From NCBI RefSeq assembly GCF_000003815.2, contig NC_049986.1:23123301-23160995 (forward strand): DNA of 37,695 nucleotides, written 5' to 3'. Every line of letters starts with the position of its first letter. Position 1 is the first letter of the stretch. Of this stretch, positions 21,101 through 32,100 are shown in pieces. Under the pieces are notes generated by a model that searched no databases, had not been told where the DNA came from, and saw only the letters and a program-made list of their open reading frames with translations. The stretch is from Branchiostoma floridae. Its lineage: Eukaryota > Chordata > Leptocardii > Amphioxiformes > Branchiostomatidae. The position numbers and the translations under genes are program-made.

Positions 21101-24100
21101 TACCAGAAACATGCACATGCCATGTTCTTATAGTTATGGCCAGATCACCGCTAAACTGATCCACCATCTAGCTGCCAACAGAAGGGCCTGGGAGAAGCTT
21201 ACAGTAACTGTTGATGTTCTTAAGACAGAATCGTAATATATAGTTTTCTGCAAGATACAGTAACCATTCTAATCTATGGACTTGGGGAAAAAGTTGCTGA
21301 GGACAGGGTAGGGTTAACTATGCAAAAATTGACAGCTGTTTTAATGAGGCTTGTGACTGGAGATGGTTACCTGACTAGTTTTGACTGTGTATATTTGCAC
21401 ATTTGGAATGGACATAAAAGACATAGACATTATAACAAATGTATATTCTCACGTAATTATAGTAGGCATGTTCTATAGATGTTTTTTTTTCTTCAATGTT
21501 AAAGATGTATAAGTCATGAAAACTTTTTCATTGAGGCCTAAAATTCCATCTATCTAATGGAAGAAAAAGCATACTGTAAATGCAGAAATGTTCGCGGTGG
21601 ATTAATGTTCGCGGTTTTCGCGGTGACCACTTCACCGCGAACTTAAAACCACCGCGAACATTTTTCAATTATGGTATTAGACTGTAGTCTATGGTGTTAC
21701 CGCGAAATTAAATCCACCGCGAAAAGTCCTTTTTCCCGCTACCGCGAAATTAAATCCCCGCGAACTTAAATGCATTTACAGTACTTCACCTCTAACTCTG
21801 TGATGTTAGGTTTCAGGACGACATCAGACAGTAAACTGACGACCGGATCCACCTCTTTCCTGTCTGCTGATACTGCATACATTATCGTGTCTCTGATGGG
21901 TAACAGGAAACAGGATCAGGCCCAGGGTTCCATGTACAAGTATTTGATTTAAAATATGTTGCAGCATAGACTCATTTATTTGATATGACATTTATTTAGT
22001 ATAATATGATATAGTTAAGAATGTTAATGATTGATTTATGCTAGTTGTCTGATCAACATTATCTGTATAATTTGTTGTTATGTATTTTATTCGAGAGGAC
22101 TCCAGGAAGAATAGTTCAATGTAACTAATGGAGATTCCTAATAAACAAACAAACAAACAAACATTTAATGGACTCACTGACAGAGACTCAATGGAGGAAG
22201 ACAAAGGGAAAAAGGAGGGGGAAGAAGTGAGCAAGGGAGAGAGAGGGCGGAAGGCCAGGAAGACAGGGAAAGGATAATGAGAGAGCAATAGTAAAAGATG
22301 GAGAGCAAGAAGAAGTCAAGAGGCAGGGGGAAAAGGGGTTGAGAGAGCAATAGAGTGAAAGAGGAGAGAGTGAGAAGTGAGTGAGTAGAAAGAATGAGGG
22401 AAGGATAGAGAGGGGATTGGAGAGATTGACAGAGAGAGGAATTGAGTGATGTCCCACCTGGATGATTGACAGTCACAGATGCCGCCATATTTCTCCAGCT
22501 GCTGCAGGATGTCGTCACGGTTACCAAACCTGGCTGTAGACTGGGGACAGACAGAGATGGGTCAGAGGGTATGTTATATGGTTGGTCTGCACTTGGGGAC
22601 CTAATAAGGAAACTACATCTCTGGCTGTCAATATCTGAAAGGAGCCCTTAGATGGATACTGTAGGATTTGCTTTGCACTTATATGACACAACTGCTTCAC
22701 GTAAAAACTGCAACAGTCTTGCAACCAGAGATTTGGAGTAACTTTTTACAACCTTACCAGAAATTAACTTGCTTTAAGCCAAGGAAAAAATATTGCTATT
22801 TGTTACAGCGACGGAAAAAGGGCAAATCTCTAGGGTCATTTGTATATTTTTCCATTATCTGTCAAAAGACAAACATTTTGCATTGTGACAATAATGATAG
22901 ACATAAAGCAATTAAAATGTTTTCCCAAAAACAAAGCTTCAGACACAGATTTATACAAATAAAACCAAACCAAATCAATTTAAATTCTAAGGTACAGTGA
23001 TAAACTAAGACCTTTCAGATCATAATGAAAGACAAAAACAAACCCTTTAAACTTACATTAAAAGCCAGTTTCTCCAGAAAGTGTGAGATGCCGCTGGGAA
23101 AAGCAACTTCATGTCGGGAACCGGAATCCACAAGGACTTGAAAAAAAAAATTGGGTCATTGTTTTTTTTATTTCATTGTTAATATACCATTGTTATAAAT
23201 AAGAAGATGTATGAATGTAGAAGAAGACAAATCATAACGTAGGCATTCCATACCTCCTACTGTACAGAATTGGCCGAACTTGTTCTCTGATGTGACCTTT
23301 AACCCGTTCTCCAGGGTCGTGATCTTGGTGTCGTACGTCTGGTTGGTAACAGTCGCGTACTGCGGGACGGGAAGGCTGGGCAGCGGTTGGCTGAGAGGAA
23401 CTGACCCCGGGTCACCGCTGCTGCAGAAGTTACGCAGACCATGGGGCTTCTTTCTGTGAGTATTGGGAAGATAGGGATTGATTATGATTATGATAGTAGC
23501 AATTATATATAGTAGTAATAAAGGTGTGTGGGTCAATAAGCTCTTTCATACATCCGACAGTGCAGCAATAGGAGTGGGTAATATGTCAAGACTAGGGCTG
23601 GGTACCGGTACAGAAAATTCAGGTCCAGGTCCGGTTCAGGTCCAGAGGATCAGGTCCAGGTCCGGACCTGAACCTGGACCTGATTCAGTATGACTCATAT
23701 CAATGGTCCATTTCACTAAAAAGAAATCTGTTTGGTGGAGTATTAGACTCATACTGGCGTTTTAAAACCCTACAGCGCTAACTGCACCTGTACGATTGGC
23801 TGTAAAACTTGGTAGAAATTACAATAAACTCTACTCTACTTCACTCTTGTTATTTTCTTCCATCTACAAGTGCCAAAACGTGTGAATGCCTTATGAAATA
23901 ATCTGTTAATTTTCTAATCGGTCCAACATCCGGTCCACCTAATTTTTTCAGGTCCGGTTTTTCTGGACCGGTCCAATAAGAAAAACCGGTTTTGTACCGG
24001 TACGCTGTACCGATACCCAGCCCTAGTCAAGACGAAGACCCTAAACTTTTTAACAGATCTCCTTTTGACCATTGTTTTGATTTACATAAAATGCCCAAAT

Positions 24101-24637
24101 GCTCTGTTTACGTCACAGGGGCCTTGTTAAAAAGATCTCCCTGCAGTCTCCTGCACAGCACAGAAGAGTTGGTAGCTTCAACTAGTTCAAGGTTGAGTCT
24201 ATTTCCGTGTGGCCTTGGCTTAGCAGTGCATGGCGGTGACCTTAATAACTTCAGCTGTACTCATAATGAGTCATATGGGCGTTCGACATATGATTTTGCT
24301 GAACCATTAACTGGTTCGAGTCAGTTCATACCCCAGCCCGATCTACCACCAGTCCACCACAGCAAAACGAAATTCGAGGAACTGCAACCTTAGAAAACAA
24401 CGTGATGATGCAAAAAACATGTGCAGTGAATTTATGACAGGCATGGTACTCACGAAATAACCAAGTTTTTCATGAATTTCATTGTGTTTCTCGTGTTTGA
24501 AACCATGATTCTGACTCTACATTAGTAAGTCTATCCTTAGCTTGATTCGACAATCATAAAGACACCAAAACTCCGGATAAAACTCACTTTAAACCGTAGA
24601 TATTCCGACACCTCGCCGCAACAACCCGCGCTGCCAT
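15150..24637 (-). CDS. PMPCA: Mitochondrial processing peptidase subunit alpha
   Basis: Exons, minus strand: 24637-24588, 23453-23254, 23136-23057, 22540-22458, 21892-21790, 21066-20974, 19403-19131, (exon 8 in the gap), 18410-18309, 17907-17817, 17453-17391, 16860-16716, 15319-15150. All visible junctions are GT/AG and in phase. The product is about 520 residues, the usual length. MPP-alpha forms the matrix MPP heterodimer that removes presequences from imported proteins. The start encodes a basic presequence ([12 protein letters not shown]). The sequence HFLEKLAF replaces the catalytic HxxEH, as expected of the non-catalytic alpha subunit. The glycine-rich substrate loop ([15 protein letters not shown]) is in exon 9, and the end is RRFTLFR-stop. 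Exon 9 has two apparent one-base insertions in G runs next to the gap. Several exons are flanked by decoy splice-site arrays. Confidence 0.93.
15363..15723. mobile_element. MITE of the AGGCCACACC family, copy 5 (35-bp perfect ends)
   Basis: The ends are perfect inverted copies for about 35 bp, beginning AGGCCACACCAATTTAATT, across 361 bp. It is the best-preserved member in the window and sits in the last intron of PMPCA, 44 bp upstream of the final acceptor. No clear target-site duplication was found. Confidence 0.85.
15915..16110 (-). repeat. Decoy copies of the last PMPCA acceptor
   Basis: The real last acceptor reads GCACAG|CTGCTGTTACCGAGGAGG (exon top 15319). Copies of the same acceptor and first exon bases occur upstream in transcription at about 15950-15920 (CTGCTGTTACCAAGGAGGA) and 16105-16078 (CTGCTGTTACTGATGAG). 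Both lose the exon match after about 20 nt. Both copies are also preceded on the plus strand by CA-rich tracts, suggesting a diverged unit that also covers the flank. Confidence 0.7.
16619..16730 (-). repeat. 30-bp tandem repeat spanning a PMPCA splice donor (4 copies)
   Basis: Four units at 16711, 16681, 16651 and 16621, exactly 30 bp apart. On the minus strand each reads TTCTGCAA(C/T)(A/G)TGATTGGTGGG. The first is the end of exon 12 (EFCNMI) with its donor ATTG|GTGGG. The next three are downstream copies carrying the same donor. Using any of them would add TAC AAG TAG and stop translation. Confidence 0.92.
18309..18410 (-). CDS. PMPCA: PMPCA exon 9 (glycine-rich loop), partial, with two indels
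   Basis: This exon encodes [30 protein letters not shown], the substrate-recognition loop. A six-G run (plus-strand C at 18379-18384) and a four-G run (18345-18348) are each one base longer than the frame requires; removing one G from each restores the family sequence. Together they leave the exon out of frame with exon 10. Because the exon abuts the 340-N gap, low-quality sequence is the likeliest cause, but a true frameshift cannot be excluded. Confidence 0.8.
18411..18750. other. Assembly gap (340 N)
   Basis: The gap removes the start of exon 9 and, by comparison with the family, an exon of about 38 codons lying between TGGMRQ and AVLNMMM of PMPCA. Confidence 0.97.
18866..19092. mobile_element. 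MITE of the AGGCCACACC family, copy 6
   Basis: The left end GGGCCATACCACTTTATTT and right end ATCAAATTGGCATGGCCT are inverted, with the interior shared with copy 3. It lies in the PMPCA intron about 40 bp downstream of the exon 7 donor. Confidence 0.7.
19404..20412 (-). repeat. Tandem array of truncated PMPCA exon 7 copies with acceptors
   Basis: Exon 7 (19403-19131, [18 protein letters not shown] to TGGMRQ) is preceded in transcription by copies with exon starts at about 19568, 19721, 19881, 20047 and 20290, a short stub at 20120, and an eroded copy at about 20356-20412. Each unit is about 160 bp: a pyrimidine-rich intron end, an AG acceptor, then about 105 nt of exon ending at FNYLSL. From there the copies run into CTAAAGTACATTTTAC instead of the rest of the exon. 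Only the last copy is complete. The copies are 90% or more alike by eye, implying recent homogenisation or expansion. Confidence 0.92.
20516..20852. mobile_element. CAGGGCTCGAAAT-ended element 1 (TGCAGGT interior)
   Basis: Terminal inverted repeats of 14 bp (CAGGGCTCGAAATA) bound 337 bp and are flanked by the 5-bp direct repeat GGTAT at 20511-20515 and 20853-20857. Both subterminal regions are full of the motif TGCAGGT in both orientations. No transposase is present. The ends are hAT-like, but the duplication is 5 bp rather than 8. Confidence 0.8.
21572..21783. mobile_element. TA-flanked palindromic MITE (TTCGCGG motifs)
   Basis: The ends CTGTAAATGCA are inverted and flanked by TA on both sides (21572-21573, 21782-21783). 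The interior carries many copies of TTCGCGGT and ACCGCGAA that could fold into several hairpins. Its edge lies immediately after the sixth intron base of the PMPCA exon 5 donor. Confidence 0.8.
22143..22440. repeat. (AAAC)n microsatellite and polypurine tract
   Basis: (AAAC)n at about 22143-22163, then about 240 bp made up largely of A and G on the plus strand (22188-22440). In the PMPCA transcript this is a long pyrimidine tract just downstream of the exon 4 donor (22457). Confidence 0.85.
23593..24025. mobile_element. hAT-like non-autonomous element with GGTCC arrays
   Basis: Bounded by 19-bp inverted ends TAGGGCTGGGTACCGGTAC with one mismatch, and by an exact 8-bp target duplication GTCAAGAC at 23585-23592 and 24026-24033. 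At 433 bp it is too short for a transposase. Both ends carry repeated CAGGTCC and GGACCTG or ACCGGT motifs that can pair. The 8-bp duplication and end sequence fit the hAT superfamily. It lies in PMPCA intron 1. Confidence 0.88.
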
Positions 24638-26106
24638 GTTTCCTTCCCACAATGCCTCGTGCTTCACCCTTCACCTCTGACCCTACACCTGATGACCCCT
24701 CCTGGCGCGAACCTTTCGAATCCTCACTCTTTCTTGGCTCTTTTGGTCAAGTTTATCTGCTTGTCATTGGTGCAACTTCGATATGTAGGTATCGAAATTG
24801 TTTCTTAACGTCTTAAGAAGATTTAAGAGGGTTAAGAAGCTTCTTAAGGACGTTAAGAGCGGGAAAGAAAGATTCTCCCAACCTGTCCTAGGTCCTTCAG
24901 TGCCAGTTCCCGCCAATCAGCTGATCGCCACCGGTGCCGTACCATTGTATCCTGGCTGCCAGCAATGTGTACCACTCGCTAAGTCCACATGTACTGTTTG
25001 CGCACGGGCGGGGTCGTGGGACGCCGCTTTCTATAACGATTTATTGATCTTAGACGCCATTTTAAAAATGAGGTGAATGGGATACCGTGTCAGTGGATTG
25101 TTCAACGTTTAAAGGATTTTGGTGCTCCGTTGTTTTGTGAGTCACTGTTGTAGGTCGTGGGACAGGGAACAGGTGCAGCGCTTATTGATTGCCTACGGGA
25201 CTGTGGAAATGCGAACTGGTATCTGTTAATACTGTCAAACTGTTCCAAAATGGCTTAAGTGTGTTGGTATCTCCATTTTACCCTTAACATAATTATAGGC
25301 CATGGAAAGATAGCAAGAACTTGTTGGCAACAAATATTCTGAGGGAGAGAGGGAGAGAGCAACTATACACAAGGAATCCATGCAGTAACTTGGATAGGAT
25401 CTTCAACTTTCAAGGGAAGAAGATACGGGACCAGGAAGTATGTGACTTTGTTACTCAGTTTGTACTTAAGATGATCACTATCATTCAGTGTGGACATATT
25501 AGGTGGTATTCTTGGGTAATATTTTTGCAACAATCACAGTCCACATAGCCCTCAGTAAATAGCTTTTGCTGTCAATTACAGAGAATAGTGATAGCTTGAA
25601 TATTATGGTCACAACCAGGTCAAGTATTAAAAACTAGCTTTTCAATAGTTTGAGTAGTTATACCTGGCCAAATGCAGACAACCATACAAATGCACTGCAT
25701 TATATAATTTGAAAAAATTATTTTAAGAAATACGTTTAGAAATCAGAGATCAAACTGATTAATCATACTACCAACTTCCTATATGTAAAGTTAATTAAAA
25801 CATATTCTCCCTCAATAGATAATACATGATTTTTTTCTTACATGTTGCAATATTTCCCTATCCAGTTACTGCACCTGAACTGTTGACAAGTTGGGAGTTG
25901 AACTCCACATTTGGACCATATTGCAACAATAAGGATTGGGCTTCTTAAATTAATCAAAGAGCAGAAGCTTCAAAAACCAACATTTCTGCAACAGCAATGG
26001 AATAACTGGTTCAAGAACCATCTTCCAACTTCTTAAAGAAGGAAAAAAAAAAGTGTAGGTCATTGACAAACATTTGTGCTGACCTCGGCTGAAGTTACTA
26101 AGAACA
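24638..26106. promoter_or_regulatory. Head-to-head intergenic region of PMPCA and laminin-like gene B
   Basis: 1.47 kb separates the PMPCA start codon (minus) from the laminin-like start (plus). The first 400 bp on the PMPCA side are GC-richer, consistent with a housekeeping promoter. No TATA box or other decisive element was identified. The 92-codon frame at 24798 has no family features. The rest is AT-rich with no repeat noticed. Confidence 0.4.
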
Positions 26107-29100
26107 ATGAAGTCAAGGACAATGGATCACGTCCTTATATGGATATTAGTTCTCTTGTTTCCATGGCAACCGTGCCTGGCCCTAGAGACGAGTAAGTGTG
26201 AGGAGGAGCTAGACGGAGAGACGGTTTACTACGCCTGTCTCGGCGCGGCGTCTGACCTATCAGAACTCCCGTTTGACCTGACGGTCACACCTGCGGAATA
26301 CACCTGTGGGAGTGAAATCAACGGACAGGTGTACAATGACTATGCCACACAGGTGAGAGCTTCATATACATTTAAGTTCTTTCTATATAACAATCAAACT
26401 TGTCTATAGTGAGCACTCGAAGGTCCATAAAAATGTCACAGCAGACAAAATTCAATAGAAAGATTAACTATAAAGAAATGGACCAAGCAGTGGACATAAT
26501 AGCCACACATTAGCTTTAGGCCATGCCAATATAATTTTTTTTATTCTGGGATGGAAAAGAAAATGGTCAACATATCAACATGAAAGCTGAGTCTGAGAGG
26601 GAAAGTCTGTTTCTTTGTGCACAGTTTAAGGGAGTAAACAGAGCCAGATGTAACCCTCTGTTTTCATGATGTCCTCTTGCTTACATTATATATGAAATAT
26701 CAGAGAAACAACAATTCAAATTGATGTCGCTTTGGTCATCATTCAACAGGTTTGACTATAGCAGTATTTTTACAAAATCCCAGGAACTACAAATTTTGTT
26801 GTGCATGACAATGTCGAATGTAGAAGAAATAGATTGCTTTAATTTACACCTGGTCAAATAGTTGCCTATTTTTCTGTTTCACATCAACAATTTCATGACA
26901 AATATTGTCAACAATGAAACTCTCGAATGGTTGATAATTTAACAAACTGCATGCAGAGCCAGATATGTACTATGCGGCAGCGTTCAACATCCAAAGGTTA
27001 TCTAAGAGTGTGTGAAACTATGCGCTGTTGTTTACAAAAATAAATTGTCATCAATAAATGGTACCTGACCTGAACAAGGTTCAGAGTCAATGCTTATAGT
27101 TATACTGTCGGGTAATTTAAGTACACTCTGAACTTTTGATTATCTCATTGATCTGTCATCTTCCACAGTGCCCGAAATATTTTTTTAAATCAGGTTGCCC
27201 AAGCCGTAACTTGAGTCAAAAGCCAGGTTGCGTCATCAACATTTCAGGTTGCCCCACTTCCAAGTTGTTACTTTCTTCAAATCAGCTACTTATCCATTAT
27301 CTTTTCTTTCAGTTACTTGTAACTACGTACTAGTAATATGTTTCATGTTATAAAAATAGATACACAAGCTTGTATGCATGTAGGGGGGAAGAAAAGTACT
27401 GTTCCAACTGCAAAATTTCAGGTTGCGGAGTGTGCAACCTGGGTTGAAAATTAAGTTGCGCCAAGCAAAATCAGGTTGCATTTGCAAGTGGGCAAGTGGG
27501 TATTTCGAGCACTGTTCCATGTAGTTATAATAAAAAAAGTTCCAAGTTTGGAAATCTGCCAATCAATCCCTGTTCTTTAAATGCCATGATAACTTGTGAC
27601 AGTCCCAGTCTTTAAAACTTGTATTAGTGTATGAATGCCTCAGCAGCCCTCATAGCCCTTGCAGTTTACATTGACTGTTGTATACAAGTATAGGCAAGCA
27701 GAACAAGTTAACCAGAAACTTAGTTTAATCGGAATGTTGTCCAACAATCCATTACCTGAAGTACGACTCACTGAGCAACAAGTCAACATAATTTATCGGG
27801 TCAAGCGAACTTCGACCTTCCCAATGCAGCCAGTTACACCCATGTTGTTAATCATCATAAAGCTAAGGCAGGGCTCGAAATTCATTTTTGGGATTAGGTG
27901 CACTGGTGCACCCAGCTTAAAAGATTGGGTGTTGGGTGCACCACTTAAATTTAAGTAGAATGTAAAAAAAACCTAATAACAAAACTTATAATTAGTTATA
28001 ATAAGCTATCAACTTCTTAAACAAGTAACATGACAGACTTTTTTATTATCTTTCTAACACTTAGATGTCAAGAATATGATGTATACTAGTATATTCGATA
28101 TCTTTCCATACATAAACTTAAGAGAATATTTGGGTGCACCCTGTGCACCCACTGAAAAAAATTGGGTGCACAGTTACAATTTTGGGTGCACCTGGGTGCA
28201 CATGCACCCAGTATTTCGAGCCCTGTCTGAGGAGAAATATTTTGCTGACAGTTGAGGAGATGTTTCACCTTTCTGTCAAGTGCTAAGCTCTTTGAAATTC
28301 CTAAACTTGAAGCTCTTTACCAAAAATTAATCAGCACAGAAATGAAAAAAATTGTGTTCGCAGTTGATTGTATTGAAATGTTGCAGTAAACATTTTATAA
28401 AGATACCAACCAATTTACATTTCAGTCTAAGAATAAATTGATCAGCTTGTACGTTACTTGTACAGTTATTATCCATTTGTTCCATACCTGCTAATTTCTT
28501 TGCATTTCTCCTATTTTTGCATGCTTGCACGTGAAAGGAATCCGTAAGATTTCCATTTTTCCTATAAGTATTTTGTTAGAATTTATGTAGATTGTGTATT
28601 TTTTAATTCCGATTATCTGAACTCAAAGTCAGACTAATTCCTTCTACATTCATTTTCTACATTAGTGTTCTTAATTCACTTTCTTACATGATTATAATTT
28701 TACCTAACTCATACAAGATGACGAAAACTCTTAAAATAGGAAGATCTGTATTCTGAATCAATTTTTGAAATATATTGATTATCCATTCCTGTTCATGCAA
28801 CTTGTACATTGATCCTCCACATCTAATGAATGAAATTCTACATGTGAATTTTGTTAAAACTTTGTGAAGACTACCTTATTGTCTTTTCCATGAATGGGAT
28901 TACCTGGCTTTGACAAAAAAGAATGTTTCCTTTACTTCATCCAACACTTATACACATTTTTTTCTTCTCTTGCAGGATTCTCTAGACTCTGAGAAGCTGG
29001 AATGCTCCTTGAATGACAGGCATCCCCGTTTCATGTATGATGAGGACCAAGAGAGCTATTGGCAGTCTATCAGCTGGCTCCTGTACCCCACACCCCTACA

Positions 29101-32100
29101 TATAAACATCACCCTCTCATTTACTACTCTCCACGAACTCCGCAACGATATTGAGGTCGCCATGCCAACAGCCCGTCCGCGCGAAATGGTAATCGAGAAA
29201 TCTCTTGACAATGGGCAAACCTGGCATCCTATGCAGTACTACGCCTACAACTGCCGCGAGGCTTTTGACTTGGAAGACCAGGAACAGAGTGCAGTTTCAC
29301 TGGACAGTGCCGCGGAGATTACCTGTACAAGTGAAGACAGTGACGCACTACCTATTGTAGGGGAGTGGCGGGACCAAACTGTCGCCTTCGAGAAGTTGAC
29401 GCAGCTAAACAGAAACTTGGGCCCTGTGGGGATTTTAGAGCAGTTCGAGAATGACGCCTTTCGGGAACTTTTTGTCTTCACGGACTTGAGAATTCAGTTG
29501 CTCTATCCGGCCACAGACGGGGAGGAGGTCTCCTCAGATCTGTTGTCAAAGCTTCAGTACTACTACACGGTCTCTGATATAAAACTTGCAGCAAGGTAGG
29601 TTAACAAAGGGTTAATAGATTTTGACAGAAAAGAGTGTAAATAATGAAGTATAAAACAACACAACTGACACAGACACACAGACAGACACACAGACAGTCA
29701 AATGATAGCTTTAGCTGGACACATACAATCAATGTACTTTTTGTGCTCCTCCGAAAAGCATTACCTCCGTTTCTCATAGGGTACTAAAGAAAGAATAGAG
29801 ATACAAAGCTTAAACAATAGAAAACCTGACCCTTCAAAATCCTATACAACAGATGTTACTGTAGCCAACGTGAATGACCCAATTGCAACTGTCAGGAGAA
29901 TGGATGTGTATCCATGCAAATTGATTTTGAAAAAAAAAATGGAACTCTTACTGTCCCCAAGTCCAAGCCACTTTGCATAATGTATATAAAACTTGTTTAA
30001 AAACTTTTCTTCCCCTGAAAACCTTTATCCATGCTTTTCAGATGTTACATTATTTTGTTTTTGTAGATCGTTGTAAAGCTACAACTGTTAGAATACAATA
30101 AAAGAGAAACACAAAATAAACAAATGACACTACAAAATCTAGGTGTAAAACACAAGGCTGTGTAATGTGAAATTATGGATGAGAAAAGCTGTCCGCTTTA
30201 TGCAATATATGTTAAGCGTGTTTTATATCTTTTTGCTCTGAAATCATTTGTCTATACTTTGTAGCTGTTACTGCAATCTGCATGGGATTTACTGTAAGGA
30301 GAACGGCACGGTGTGTGAGTGCCAACACAACACGGCCGGGCCCAACTGTGAGCGGTGCCTCCCGCTCTACAACAACAGGCCATGGATGCGGGGGTCCTAC
30401 CTACCACCACCAGGGGGGACTGCAAACGAGTGTCAGAGTGAGCAGAAATATATATTTTTATATTTCCTTCCTTTCTACATACTTACCTTCCTGCCTGCTT
30501 TCCTTCCTTGCTCTCTCTGTCTGTCTCTTTATTTTCTGTATGTTTTATGTTGCACACATCACAACCAGCAGACTAGCCCCATGCTGTAGTGGCTTGCACA
30601 AATGTGTGGCCCAAGGGCTACAGAAATGGAAATGGGCACTTCCCCTATAACCATCTGTTACAGGTGCATGGCCAACTTGTTTTTATATATGTTTTATATA
30701 CTATTATAGGTGGCTCCTTCAACTTTCCTTTAAGATAGCTAACTACAATTATTGTTGCATTGAAAAAAGTATTCATGCCATAAAACTGAGCTTACCAGGG
30801 CTTAAATCTGGTCCTCAAGCTTTATGTTGTTTTTCCAGTCAACATTTCAGTCAATATTTAAGAAATCCAAGCTCCAACAAATTAAATTGCTTAAGCCTAC
30901 TTATTGATAGTTTTCAATGAAGCACAACCAGAGCAATGCACACTATATACATCACACTGTCAGCCTGTCTGTATTGCAACGTCAAAACCCGGATTCAACC
31001 ATTCTGCTTTTCCCTCCAGAATGTAACTGTAACGACCATGCGGACAGCTGTGTGTATAACGCCACCGTCGGCCATGGCGTGTGTCAGGATTGCCAACACA
31101 ACACGACGGGCGTGAACTGTTCCGACTGTCAAACAGGATTCTTCCCCAACAGCTCACTACCTGTCAACCATTCAGGCATCTGCATAGGTAGGAAGAATTT
31201 ATGTCACTTTGATTTTGAGGAAAAAAATTTTGGATTTGTTAATGATATTATGGCTGTTTGTTGGTTAGATATAAGACTAGACACTTGTTTGAAAACTTAA
31301 AAATAAGCAACAGTAACTTAAGTTTGTAGTATACAATGATTATGATCGTTGAAATTTCCTATTGTGTAGTGCCCTTTTGGGCCTAAAATGATATTGGGTT
31401 TTTGTTAGAAAAATCTGGACAATGTTTATTGAATTCACTACGTTTTATGAATTTGTGGAGCAAGTTCAATTAAGGGGCCTACACAACAGCAAGTTTCAAG
31501 TCAAATTTACTAACTAACAGTAACATTGTGGAAAAAGACTTAACTTTACTTAACCAACACCACTGTCATTTACCAACACAGATGAACTTTCATGCTAAGA
31601 TAGTTAAACATAGTTTCCTTGCTATTATTTACAGCATGCTTCTCTTTGTACAGTGTAAGATTGTCAATGTTTTTTGCCCTTTCCCAGCTTGCAGCTGCGA
31701 ACCTCTGGGTGTCCGGGACAACGACACGTCATGTGACCCGCTGACCGGACAGTGCCACTGCAAAGCGGGGGTGACAGGGCTCCACTGTGACCAGTGTGCA
31801 ACAGGGACGTACGGACTCCTCTTGGAGGATTTTCCTGGGGAATGCAAAAGTAGGATTTATCCCTTAAGCAGTGTTTTTGGCAAGTTTTATACATAACCAA
31901 GGCAATATAGACAAATAGCAGTATGATATTAATTTTCATGTCCTATATGTATACTGAATGTTACTGTTCCTAGTTCAAATGTTAGATGAGAAAATGCTAC
32001 CTTGAGAGCTCCAGAATCTGAATACACATTCAATTGAATGTATCTTCTTTTGCCTTGAGCCTTGGTGCCTTCTGCCATATGTAATGTTTTATATTCTCAA

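Noticed and set aside
24798-25076. 92-codon plus-strand frame starting with a basic helix-like segment
   Set aside because: No splice context or family pattern was seen. It lies in the presumed promoter region between two divergent genes.
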